From Acidobacteriota bacterium (lineage in GTDB: Bacteria > Acidobacteriota > Aminicenantia > Aminicenantales > Saccharicenantaceae): DNA of 64,000 bases. The translations under genes were made by a program, and so were the position numbers. Positions 9,963 to 17,947 of the stretch are shown here, piece after piece. Location: contig JAKQUO010000036.1 of NCBI GenBank assembly GCA_029569255.1, positions 1-64,000 of the forward strand. Reading direction: 5' to 3'. Positions within the stretch are counted from its first letter, which is position 1; each line of letters opens with the position of its first letter. The notes under the pieces were generated by a model that made no database searches, was not told the DNA's origin, and was given only the letters and a program-made list of their open reading frames with translations.

Positions 9963-11282
9963 ATGAACGCTGTCGCTTCGAAGCTGCTCGAGAGGATCGA
10001 GAGGAAACAGGCCGTGGTCGGGGTCATCGGACTCGGCTACGTCGGGCTCCCGCTGGTCAAGACCTTCCTCCAGAAGGGCTTCCGGGTCAGGGGCTTCGAC
10101 ATCGACCCCAAGAAGGTCGACATGCTCAACCGGGGCAAGAGCTACATCCGCCACATCTCCGCGGCCGAGCTCAAGGACTTCCTGGGGCGGAAGCTGTTCG
10201 AGGCCTCGGCCGATTTCCGCGGCCTCAGCGACGTCGACGCCATCCTCATCTGCGTCCCGACGCCGCTCGACGGCCACGGCTCCCCGGACCTGTCCTACGT
10301 CATCAACTCGACGATCAGCGTCGCCGAGCGCGTCCGCAGGGGCCAGCTGGTCGTCCTCGAGAGCACGACCTACCCGGGCACGACCGACGGCGAGATGCGG
10401 CCCATCCTCGAGGCCGGCGGATTGAAGGCCGGGCGGGACTTCTTCCTGGCCTACTCGCCGGAGCGCGAGGACCCGGGCAACAAGGACTTCTCGACGGCCA
10501 CGACGCCCAAGGTCGTCGGCGGGCTGACGCCCGACTGCCTGCGGGTGGCCAAGGCCCTTTACGACCGGATCGTCGTCAAGACCGTGCCCGTGACGTCGAC
10601 CCGGGCCGCGGAGTCGACCAAGCTGCTGGAGAACATCTTCCGCTCGGTCAACATAGCCCTGGTCAACGAGCTGAAGATGATCTTCGACCGCATGGGCATC
10701 GACGTCTGGGAGGTCATCCGGGCGGCCTCGTCCAAGCCCTTCGGCTTCATGCCCTTCTACCCCGGGCCGGGCCTGGGCGGGCACTGCATCCCGATCGACC
10801 CGTTCTACCTGACCTGGAAGGCCAAGGAGGTCGACTACCAGACGAAGTTCATCGAGCTGGCCGGCGAGATCAACCGGTTCATGCCCTACTACGTCCGGCA
10901 GAAGACGATCGAGGCCCTCAACGAGCGGGGCAAGCCCATCAAGGGCGCCAAGGTCCTCGTCCTCGGCCTGGCCTACAAGAAGGACATCGACGACTCGCGC
11001 GAGTCGCCCTCGCTCAAGATCATCACCTTGCTCAGGGAGAAGGGGGCCCAGGTCTCCTACAACGACCCGTACGTCCCCAGGGTCGCCGGCCACCGCGAGT
11101 ACCCCGGGCTGGAGATGGACTCGGTCGCGCTGACGCCGGCCCGGCTCCGCAGGAGCGACGCCGTGGTCATCTCGACCGACCACTCGGCCTACGACTACGA
11201 CATGATCGTCCGGAACGCGCCGCTCGTCATCGACACGCGAAACGCCGTCAAGCGCCGCCGCAGGAACGTCGTCAAGGCTTAA
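9963..11282 (+). CDS. Nucleotide-sugar dehydrogenase (WbpA/UDP-HexNAc 6-dehydrogenase-like)
   Basis: NAD-dependent four-electron oxidation of the C6 hydroxyl of a UDP-sugar to the uronic acid. The 439 aa contain the N-terminal Rossmann motif GVIGLGYVGLP (20-30), ESTTYPGTT, the catalytic Cys275 in GPGLGGHCIPIDP and the C-terminal domain with LGLAYKKDIDDSRESPS. The spelling of the active-site region and the long N-terminus favour the UDP-N-acetyl-hexosamine branch over plain UDP-glucose dehydrogenase. It is translated right after the epimerase and ends at a large inverted repeat. Confidence 0.88.
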   Translation: MNAVASKLLERIERKQAVVGVIGLGYVGLPLVKTFLQKGFRVRGFDIDPKKVDMLNRGKSYIRHISAAELKDFLGRKLFEASADFRGLSDVDAILICVPTPLDGHGSPDLSYVINSTISVAERVRRGQLVVLESTTYPGTTDGEMRPILEAGGLKAGRDFFLAYSPEREDPGNKDFSTATTPKVVGGLTPDCLRVAKALYDRIVVKTVPVTSTRAAESTKLLENIFRSVNIALVNELKMIFDRMGIDVWEVIRAASSKPFGFMPFYPGPGLGGHCIPIDPFYLTWKAKEVDYQTKFIELAGEINRFMPYYVRQKTIEALNERGKPIKGAKVLVLGLAYKKDIDDSRESPSLKIITLLREKGAQVSYNDPYVPRVAGHREYPGLEMDSVALTPARLRRSDAVVISTDHSAYDYDMIVRNAPLVIDTRNAVKRRRRNVVKA

Positions 11283-11375
11283 AGACGGGGTCAAACCTTT
11301 AATTTTTTAATTTTCGGGTCGGCTGGTCCGTCCGGAGCGGAAAAAATTAAAAAATTAAAGGTTTGACCCCGTCTT
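11282..11375. repeat. 33-bp perfect inverted repeat between convergent genes
   Basis: Arms 11282-11314 and 11343-11375 are exact reverse complements, starting AAGACGGGGTCAAACC and continuing into an AT-rich TTTAATTTTTTAATTTT. The 28-base centre is GC-rich. It fills almost the whole space between the stop codons of the UDP-sugar dehydrogenase and hypE, so it may end both transcripts. The GGGGTCA terminus and AT-rich stem resemble the other interspersed palindromes of this window and differ sharply from the GC content of the genes. Confidence 0.85.
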
Positions 11376-11380
11376 GATTC

Positions 11381-12367
11381 TTAGCAGATGCGGGGGAGGA
11401 GCTCCGAGGTCAGGGGCTCGAGGAGGCGCAGGCCGCCGGCCGAGGTGCGGAGCAGGAGCTCGCCGGGGCGGCCGACGCGGCCCTGGACCTCGCCGATGAC
11501 CGCCGCCCGCCGCCCGAGCGGGTGCCGGCGGACGCGGGCCAGGAGCGCCGCCGCCTTGGCCGCCGGCGCGACGATGACCGCCTTCCCCTCGCAGGCCATG
11601 TAGAGCGGGTCGATCCCCAGCAGGTCGCTCGCGGCCCGCACCGGACGCGACAGCGGGACCTTGTCCTCCTCGATGAGCACGGGGCAGGGGAGCCGCTCGG
11701 CCAGCTCCGAAAGGACCGTGGCCAGCCCGCCCCGGGTGACGTCGCGCATCCAGCGCGCCCCGGCCCGCCAGAGCGGCAGAAGGAAGAGGAGCGGCGCGCA
11801 GTCGCTCCGGACGCTCGAGCGCAGGCCGAACTCGCCGCGGGCCAGCATGACGGCCAGGCTGTGGTCGCCGAGCGTCCCGGTCAGGATGAGCTTGTCGCCC
11901 TTCCTGACCCGGTCGAGGCGGGGCCTGGCGACCGTCCGCCCGACCCCGGCCGTGTTGATGTAGATCTTGTCGCCCTGGCCGCGCCGCACGACCTTGGTGT
12001 CCCCCGTGACGACCCGGACCCCGGCCCGCCTGGCCGCGTTCCTGACCGAGCCGATGACCCGGTCGAGCGTCGCCGTCTCCAGCCCCTCCTCGAGGATGAA
12101 GGCGAGCGACAGGAACCGCGGCTCGGCCCCGGCCACGACGAGGTCGTTGACGGTGCCGTTGACGGCCAGGGCGCCGATGTCGCCGCCCGGGAAGACGAGC
12201 GGGTCGACGACGTAGCTGTCGGTCGTGAAGGCGATCCCGCCCGGCAGGTGCGCCGCGTCGGACAGCTCGCCCAGCAGGGGATCGCGGAAGGCCGGGACGA
12301 TCTTCCCGGCCAGGAACTCGCGCATCAGCCGCCCGCCGCTCCCCAGCTCCAGGCTGACCTTGGTCAT
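11381..12367 (-). CDS. hypE: Hydrogenase maturation protein HypE
   Basis: Dehydrates the carbamoylated C-terminal cysteine to thiocyanate, supplying CN ligands for the NiFe hydrogenase active site. The 328-aa PurM-like protein has LELGSGGRLM near the N-terminus, TTDSYVVDPLVFPGGDIG, MRDVTRGGLATVL and the diagnostic C-terminal PRIC whose Cys is the carbamoyl acceptor. The ATG at 12367 overlaps the hypD stop by 4 bp (ATGA). HypF, HypA/B and a hydrogenase are not in this window. Confidence 0.96.
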   Translation of the reverse strand: MTKVSLELGSGGRLMREFLAGKIVPAFRDPLLGELSDAAHLPGGIAFTTDSYVVDPLVFPGGDIGALAVNGTVNDLVVAGAEPRFLSLAFILEEGLETATLDRVIGSVRNAARRAGVRVVTGDTKVVRRGQGDKIYINTAGVGRTVARPRLDRVRKGDKLILTGTLGDHSLAVMLARGEFGLRSSVRSDCAPLLFLLPLWRAGARWMRDVTRGGLATVLSELAERLPCPVLIEEDKVPLSRPVRAASDLLGIDPLYMACEGKAVIVAPAAKAAALLARVRRHPLGRRAAVIGEVQGRVGRPGELLLRTSAGGLRLLEPLTSELLPRIC

Positions 12368-13479
12368 GTCCGGCCCCTCCCCGCGGGCCCGTACTTGAAA
12401 TGGATGAGGCAGGCGCCCTCGTAGGAGACCATGCACGGCCCGGCCGGCGCGTCCGGCCGGCAGGCCTTGCCGAAGAGCCGGCAGCTCTCGGGGCGGATGG
12501 CGCCCCGGAGGACGTCGCCGCAGCGGCACCCTTTCATGTCCGCTGCGGCCTCCGCGCCTCCCGCCGCCGCGTACCGCCGCCCGGCGTCGAAGCCGGCGTA
12601 CTCCGGCCGGAAGCGCAGGCCGCTCCGCGGGATCTTGCCCAGCCCCCGCCAGACGGCGTCGTAGGGCTCCAGGACCTCGTCCATGAGCGCCCGGGCCGCG
12701 GCGTTTCCTTCCCTCGCAACGGCCCGCCCGTACTCGAGCGCGACCTCGGGCTTCCCCGCGGCCATCTGGCCCAGGACCGAGCGCACGGCGAGCAGGATGT
12801 CGCCGGGCTCGAAGCCGGCGATGGCCCCCGGCACGCCGTAGTCCCGGGCCGCGAACTCGTACGGCCCGGCCCCGATGACCGCGCTGACGTGCCCCGGGTA
12901 GATGAAGCCGTCGACGGCGACCTCGCGGGCGTCGAGGACGGCCTTGAGCGCCGGCGGGACGAGCCACAGGGCCGGCAGGACGGAGAAGTTCCTCAGGCCC
13001 TCGGCCGCCGCCCTCTTGACGGTGTAGGCGACGGCCGGGATGGTCGTCTCGAAGCCGGCGCCGAAGAAGACGACCTCTCGCCCGGGCTCGCGCCGGGCCT
13101 CGTCCAGCGCCTCCTCGGGGGAATAGACGATCCGCAGCCGCGACCCGCGGGCCGGGACGGCCGTCTGGAGCGACCCGCGCCGGGTCGGCACCCGGGTCAT
13201 GTCGCCGAACGCGGCCAGCGTCAGCCCCTCGGCCCCCGTGACCGCGGCGATGGCCGCCTCGTGGACGGCGTTGGGGGTGATGCAGACCGGGCAGCCCGGC
13301 CCCGAGACCATCTCGACCCCGGCCTCGGCCAGCAGGGGCGTCAGGCCGCTCCTGAACAGGGCCATCGTGTGGGTGCCGCAGACCTCCATCAGGCGCGGCG
13401 TCCGTCGGAGGCGCCCGGCCCTCGCGCGGATGTCCTCGAGGAGCCCGCGGAGCGCGGCCGGGTCCCTGAGCTCCTTCAT
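12364..13479 (-). CDS. hypD: Hydrogenase maturation protein HypD
   Basis: Fe-S scaffold protein that with HypC assembles Fe(CN)2CO for NiFe hydrogenase. The conserved cysteine motifs are all present: CGTHTM, GPGCPVC, CRCGDVLRG, CRLFGKAC and GPCMVSYEGAC. The 371-aa frame opens at ATG 13479, which overlaps the hypC stop by 4 bp. The upstream extension of the open frame is hypC read in another frame. Coupled with hypC and hypE. Confidence 0.96.
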   Translation of the reverse strand: MKELRDPAALRGLLEDIRARAGRLRRTPRLMEVCGTHTMALFRSGLTPLLAEAGVEMVSGPGCPVCITPNAVHEAAIAAVTGAEGLTLAAFGDMTRVPTRRGSLQTAVPARGSRLRIVYSPEEALDEARREPGREVVFFGAGFETTIPAVAYTVKRAAAEGLRNFSVLPALWLVPPALKAVLDAREVAVDGFIYPGHVSAVIGAGPYEFAARDYGVPGAIAGFEPGDILLAVRSVLGQMAAGKPEVALEYGRAVAREGNAAARALMDEVLEPYDAVWRGLGKIPRSGLRFRPEYAGFDAGRRYAAAGGAEAAADMKGCRCGDVLRGAIRPESCRLFGKACRPDAPAGPCMVSYEGACLIHFKYGPAGRGRT

Positions 13480-13703
13480 CGGCGTTCGGCGGCGGCCATC
13501 TCCTTGAACAGGCGCAGGGTCGCCCGGGCCTCCTTGGCGTCCACGACCGAGATGGCGAAGCCGGCGTGGATGATGACCCAGTCGCCCGGCCGGGCCTGCG
13601 GGACGAGGCTGAAATTGGCCCGGACCTCGCTCCCCATGTAGCTCGCCGCCCCCTGGCCGCCGGCCTCGAGCCGGACGATCTTGGCGGGCACGGCGAGACA
13701 CAT
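13476..13703 (-). CDS. hypC: Hydrogenase maturation chaperone HypC
   Basis: Small chaperone that carries the Fe(CN)2CO group between HypD and the hydrogenase large subunit. The protein begins MCLAVPAKIV, and the N-terminal Cys2 is essential in the family. I start at 13703 (75 aa) because CTGGAGAGAACG lies just upstream; an ATG at 13727 would bury the required N-terminal cysteine. GDWVIIHAGFAI is the other conserved HypC segment. First gene of hypCDE, divergent from uppS. Confidence 0.95.
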   Translation of the reverse strand: MCLAVPAKIVRLEAGGQGAASYMGSEVRANFSLVPQARPGDWVIIHAGFAISVVDAKEARATLRLFKEMAAAERR

Positions 13704-13759
13704 GGGCGTTCTCTCCAGGTTCATCACTTTACCAGAAAGGGCCGGGCCGGTCCACCTTG

Positions 13760-13768
13760 TGCTATAAT
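13760..13768 (+). promoter_or_regulatory. Extended -10 promoter of uppS
   Basis: TGCTATAAT (extended -10, hexamer 13763-13768) without a clear -35. The predicted start is near 13775, only about three bases before the ATG at 13778; no Shine-Dalgarno can fit in between. Confidence 0.6.
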
Positions 13769-13777
13769 GGGGGGCCG

Positions 13778-14572
13778 ATGGAGAAGCACCTCGAGGAATT
13801 CTTCCCTCCCGGGACGGAGGAGGGGCGGCTTCTCCTCCAGGTGGACCTCGGCCGCCTGCCGGGCCACGTCGCCGTCATCATGGACGGCAACGGCCGCTGG
13901 GCCGCCGCCCGCGGCCTCCCCCGCGTCGAGGGCCACAAGGCCGGCGCCGCCTCCGTTCACGAGGCCGTCGAGGCCGCGGCCCGCCTGGGCATCGGCACCC
14001 TGACCCTGTTCGCCTTCTCCAGCGAGAACTGGAAGCGGCCGGCCGCGGAGGTCGGGCGCCTCTGGCGGCTCCTCCGGGAGAAGCTGGCCAAGGAGGACGG
14101 TCTCCTGGTCCGGAACGGCCTCCGCCTCAGGGTCATCGGCCGGCGCCAGGGCATCCCCGCCGTTGTTCTCCGGGAGATCGAGCGGGTCGAGGCCCTGACC
14201 CGGGCGAACCAGCGGATGACGGTCGTCGTCGCCCTCAACTACGGCGGCCGGGACGAGATCGTGGACGCCGCCCGGAGCCTGCTCGAGGACGGCCGCGTCC
14301 CGCCGAAGAAGCTCGACGAGGCCGCCTTCGCCGCCCGCCTCTCGACCGCCGGCCTGCCCGACCCCGACCTCCTCGTCCGGACGAGCGGCGAGATGCGCGT
14401 CTCGAATTTCCTCCTCTGGCAGCTCGCCTACGCCGAGATCTACGTCACCCCGGTGCTCTGGCCGGACTTCCGGCGCCGGCACCTCCTCGAGGCCGTGATC
14501 GAGTTCCAGAAGCGGGAACGCCGCTTCGGCGACGTCCGGCCGGCCGGGGGGCGCCCCCGCCCAAGGAGCTGA
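13778..14572 (+). CDS. uppS: Isoprenyl transferase (undecaprenyl diphosphate synthase)
   Basis: Condenses IPP units onto FPP to make the C55 carrier lipid for cell-wall and polysaccharide synthesis. The 264 aa show VIMDGNGRWA with the catalytic Asp36, FAFSSENWKRP, ALNYGGRDEI and LVRTSGEMRVSNFLLWQ, all cis-prenyltransferase signatures. An in-frame ATG at 13757 lies upstream of the predicted transcription start and is rejected. It leads the uppS-cdsA-dxr-rseP-ispG run, a widely conserved order. Confidence 0.96.
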   Translation: MEKHLEEFFPPGTEEGRLLLQVDLGRLPGHVAVIMDGNGRWAAARGLPRVEGHKAGAASVHEAVEAAARLGIGTLTLFAFSSENWKRPAAEVGRLWRLLREKLAKEDGLLVRNGLRLRVIGRRQGIPAVVLREIERVEALTRANQRMTVVVALNYGGRDEIVDAARSLLEDGRVPPKKLDEAAFAARLSTAGLPDPDLLVRTSGEMRVSNFLLWQLAYAEIYVTPVLWPDFRRRHLLEAVIEFQKRERRFGDVRPAGGRPRPRS

Positions 14573-14578
14573 CCCCGC

Positions 14579-15385
14579 ATGAACCTCGTCAGGCGCACGC
14601 TGACGGCCGCCGTCCTGCTCGGCGTCCTCTTCCTCATCATCCAGTACGCCCCCCTCTGGGTCTTTTTCCTCCTCAGCCAGGCCGTCATCGTCGCCGCGCT
14701 CCTCGAGCTCTACGCCCTGGCCGGACGCAACGGCCTCCATCCCCGCAAGGCCCTGGGCGTCCTCCTGGCCCTGCTCGTCGGCCTGCCGTTCGCCTTCGAG
14801 GCCATCCCCCTCGAGGCGGCCCTGTTCGCGGCTCTCCTCGCCGCCGGCGTCGCCTTCCTCGTCTCCGTCGATTCCGCGGACAAGCTCGACGGCTTCCCGG
14901 CCGCCTTCGCCTTCACGGTGTTCGGGCCCCTCTACCTGGCCTTCACCCTGGACTTCCTCTACCGCGTCCGCCTCGAGTTCGGACCGTTCCCCCTGTATTT
15001 CCTGTTCGCCGTGGTCTTCCTCGGCGACACGGGCGCCTTCTTCATCGGCAAGCCGTTCGGCCGGCACAAGATGACGCCGACGGCCAGCCCGAACAAGAGC
15101 TGGGAGGGGAGCGCCGGGGGGTTCCTTTTCGCCCTGGGCGGGGCGGCCCTGGCCCGCTGGGTCCTCGGCCTGGACGTCTCCCTGGCCGCGGCCCTGCTCA
15201 CCGCCGCGGCGGTCCACTCGGCGGCCCAGATAAGCGACCCCCTCGAGTCCCTGTTCAAGCGCGCCGCCGGGGCCAAGGACTCCTCCAACGCCCTGCCGGG
15301 GCACGGCGGCTTCCTCGACCGCATCGACAGCCTCATCCTGGCCGGGCCGCTCTTCTACTTCGTCGTCGCCTATCTCTGGAGATGA
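14579..15385 (+). CDS. cdsA: Phosphatidate cytidylyltransferase
   Basis: Makes CDP-diacylglycerol from phosphatidate and CTP in the inner membrane. The 268-aa protein has about seven hydrophobic segments and the family signature near the C-terminus, KRAAGAKDSSNALPGHGG followed by DRIDSL. It lies 6 bp after uppS and 12 bp before dxr. Confidence 0.95.
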   Translation: MNLVRRTLTAAVLLGVLFLIIQYAPLWVFFLLSQAVIVAALLELYALAGRNGLHPRKALGVLLALLVGLPFAFEAIPLEAALFAALLAAGVAFLVSVDSADKLDGFPAAFAFTVFGPLYLAFTLDFLYRVRLEFGPFPLYFLFAVVFLGDTGAFFIGKPFGRHKMTPTASPNKSWEGSAGGFLFALGGAALARWVLGLDVSLAAALLTAAAVHSAAQISDPLESLFKRAAGAKDSSNALPGHGGFLDRIDSLILAGPLFYFVVAYLWR

Positions 15386-15397
15386 CCGGCGGGCCCG

Positions 15398-16555
15398 ATG
15401 TCGCGCGCCATCGCCATCCTCGGCTCGACCGGCTCCATCGGCCGGAGCGCGCTCGACGTCGTCGACCGGATGGGCGGCGCCTTCCGGGTGGCCGCCCTGG
15501 CCGCCGGGTCCAATCTCGAGGCGCTGGCGGGGCAGATCGAGAAGTATCGGCCCCGGCTGGTCTCGGTCGGCGCCCGCCGCGACGCCGAGCGCATCCGCGG
15601 CCTGGCCCGCCGCTCCGGCGCCAGTGTCGCCTGGGGGCCCGAAGGGGCCGCCGAGGTGGCCCGGACGGAGGGCGCCGACACCGTCGTCGCGGCCATCACC
15701 GGGATGAGCGGCTTCGCCCCGACCCTCGAGGCGGTCAAGGCCGGCCGGCGCGTGGCCCTGGCCAACAAGGAGTCCCTGGTCGTCGGCGGGGCCCTCCTCC
15801 GCCGCGAGGCGGCGCGCTCCGGGGCCCGCATCATCCCGGTCGACAGCGAGCACAGCGGCGTCTTCCAGTGCCTGGCCGGGATCGAGCGGCGGCACCTGCG
15901 GCGGGTCATCCTGACCGCGTCCGGCGGGCCCTTCCTGAAGACCCCGCTGGCCGAGCTCCGCCGCAAGACCGCGGCCGAGGCCCTGCGCCACCCCCGCTGG
16001 GTCATGGGCCGGAAGGTGACCGTGGATTCCGCGACCATGATGAACAAGGGCCTGGAGCTCATCGAGGCCCGCTGGCTCTTCGACCTCGAGCCCTCGGAGC
16101 TCGAGGTCCTGGTCCATCCCCAGTGCGCCGTCCACGCCCTGGTCGAGACGGCCGACGGCTCGCTCCTGGCCCAGCTCGGCCCGGCCGACATGCGCCTGCC
16201 CATCCAGTACGCCCTGACCTGGCCGGAGCGGCGCGACTCGGGGCTCGCTCGCCTCGACCTCGGCGCCCTGCGGAAGCTCGAGTTCCGGCCGGTCGACGAG
16301 CGCCGCTATCCGCTCTTCCCCCTGGCCCGGCGGGCCCTCCGGGAGGGCGGGAGCCTTCCCGTGGCCCTCAACGCCGCCAACGAGGTGGCCGTGGCCGCCT
16401 TCCTCGAGGGCCGCATCGCCTTCCCCGGCCTCCACGCCGTCGTCGCCGCGGTCGTGGAGCCGCACCGGCCCCGGCCGGCCGACTCGATCGAGGCGATCCG
16501 CGACATCGACGCGGAGGCCCGGCGGGAGGCCCGCCGCGCCCTTCCGCGGAGGTAG
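15398..16555 (+). CDS. dxr: 1-deoxy-D-xylulose-5-phosphate reductoisomerase
   Basis: NADPH-dependent second enzyme of the MEP isoprenoid pathway. The 385 aa carry the nucleotide-binding ILGSTGSIG, ANKESLVVGG, the metal and substrate segment PVDSEHSGVFQCL, TASGGPF and NKGLELIEARWLF. Placed between cdsA and rseP, 3 bp from the latter. With ispG it shows that this organism uses the MEP route. Confidence 0.97.
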   Translation: MSRAIAILGSTGSIGRSALDVVDRMGGAFRVAALAAGSNLEALAGQIEKYRPRLVSVGARRDAERIRGLARRSGASVAWGPEGAAEVARTEGADTVVAAITGMSGFAPTLEAVKAGRRVALANKESLVVGGALLRREAARSGARIIPVDSEHSGVFQCLAGIERRHLRRVILTASGGPFLKTPLAELRRKTAAEALRHPRWVMGRKVTVDSATMMNKGLELIEARWLFDLEPSELEVLVHPQCAVHALVETADGSLLAQLGPADMRLPIQYALTWPERRDSGLARLDLGALRKLEFRPVDERRYPLFPLARRALREGGSLPVALNAANEVAVAAFLEGRIAFPGLHAVVAAVVEPHRPRPADSIEAIRDIDAEARREARRALPRR

Positions 16556-16558
16556 ACC

Positions 16559-17929
16559 ATGGGCAACATCATCGGCACGATCGTCTCCTTCGCCATCGTC
16601 TTCTTCATCGTCACGTTCGTCCACGAATTCGGGCACTTCTTCATGGCCAAGAGGTTCGGCGTGGGGGTGAAGGCCTTCTCGTTCGGCATCGGCCCGCGGC
16701 TTTTCGGCGTCCGGAACCGCCGCTTCTCGATCGGGAAAGCGGACGCGGCGGGGGCCGGGACGGACTACAGGGTCTGCCTGCTGCCGGTCATCTGCTATGT
16801 CCAGATGGAAGGGGAGGGGGCGTTCGAGAAAGACCGGCCCGTCCCGCCCGGCGACATGATGGCCAAGACCCGCGGCCAGCGCTTCCTGATCATGGTCATG
16901 GGCTCGGCCATGAACCTGGCCTTGGCCGTGGTCCTGATGGCGATCGTCAGCGGCATCGGCGCCAGGGCCGTCAAGTACGTCGACGACCCCCCGGTCATCG
17001 GCTGGATCGACGCCGCCTCGCCGGCCGAGCGGGCCGGCCTGAGGGCCGACGACCTCATCGTCCGGGTCTCGGGCCGCGAGGTCAAGACCTGGAAGGACGT
17101 CCTGGTCGCCGTCGGCCTCGCGCCCGACCGCGAAATCGCGATCGAAGTCGTCCGGGGCGGGGAGCGTCTGACGGCCGCCCTCGCGACCGGCTCCGACAAG
17201 CGGACCGACGCCGGGTACGCCGGGTTCAACCCGCGCGTCTTCACCCAGGTCCGGATGGTCCAGCCGCACACGCCGGCCGAGCGGGCCGGGCTCGAGCCGG
17301 GAGACGTCGTCCGTGCGATCGACGGCCGGCCCGTCTACTTCAGCCAGTTCCTCGAGGTCGTCCGGGCCCATCCGGACCGGGAGCTCGTTTTCACGGTCGA
17401 CCGCGGCGGAAGGACCCTGGACCTGCCCGTGACGCCCCGCCGCGAGGGGGACATCGGGCGCATCGGCATCCAGCAGGAGGCCGAGTCGGTGATCAAGAAG
17501 TACGGCTTCGCCGCCGCCATCGGCAACAGCCTGCGGGAGAACTCGTACAACGCCCTGCTCATCGTCCGGATCATCAAGGGGCTGTTCACCGGAGAGACCC
17601 CGACGAGCCAGCTCGGCGGCCCGCTGGCCATCGCCGACGCCTCCTACGCGTTCCTGCGCGAGGGCTGGGTCTCGCTGCTGACCTGGATCGCCTTCCTGAG
17701 CCTCCAGCTCGGCGTCATCAACCTGATCTTCCCCATCCCCATCGTCGACGGGCCCCAGATCGTCATCCTGGCCCTGGAGGCGCTCTTCCGCCGGGACGTC
17801 AGCCCGAAGTTCCGGATCGCCTACACCTACGTGGGATGGGCCATGATGGTGGCCCTGATGGCCTTCGTCATCCTCAACGACATCGTCAGGAAGCTGCCGA
17901 ACGGCTGGGCCGGCCTCTGGCCGTTCTAG
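16559..17929 (+). CDS. rseP: RIP metalloprotease RseP (site-2 protease)
   Basis: Intramembrane zinc metalloprotease that cleaves anti-sigma factors and remnant signal peptides. The first membrane helix holds HEFGH (22-26). Two PDZ-like domains follow (about 130-220 and 225-300). The C-terminal membrane part has the second metal motif as NLIFPIPIVDGPQI, where the usual LDGG is VDGP but the metal-binding Asp is kept. 456 aa, normal length. Between dxr and ispG. Confidence 0.93.
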   Translation: MGNIIGTIVSFAIVFFIVTFVHEFGHFFMAKRFGVGVKAFSFGIGPRLFGVRNRRFSIGKADAAGAGTDYRVCLLPVICYVQMEGEGAFEKDRPVPPGDMMAKTRGQRFLIMVMGSAMNLALAVVLMAIVSGIGARAVKYVDDPPVIGWIDAASPAERAGLRADDLIVRVSGREVKTWKDVLVAVGLAPDREIAIEVVRGGERLTAALATGSDKRTDAGYAGFNPRVFTQVRMVQPHTPAERAGLEPGDVVRAIDGRPVYFSQFLEVVRAHPDRELVFTVDRGGRTLDLPVTPRREGDIGRIGIQQEAESVIKKYGFAAAIGNSLRENSYNALLIVRIIKGLFTGETPTSQLGGPLAIADASYAFLREGWVSLLTWIAFLSLQLGVINLIFPIPIVDGPQIVILALEALFRRDVSPKFRIAYTYVGWAMMVALMAFVILNDIVRKLPNGWAGLWPF

Positions 17930-17947
17930 GCGGCTGAGGAGGACAGG

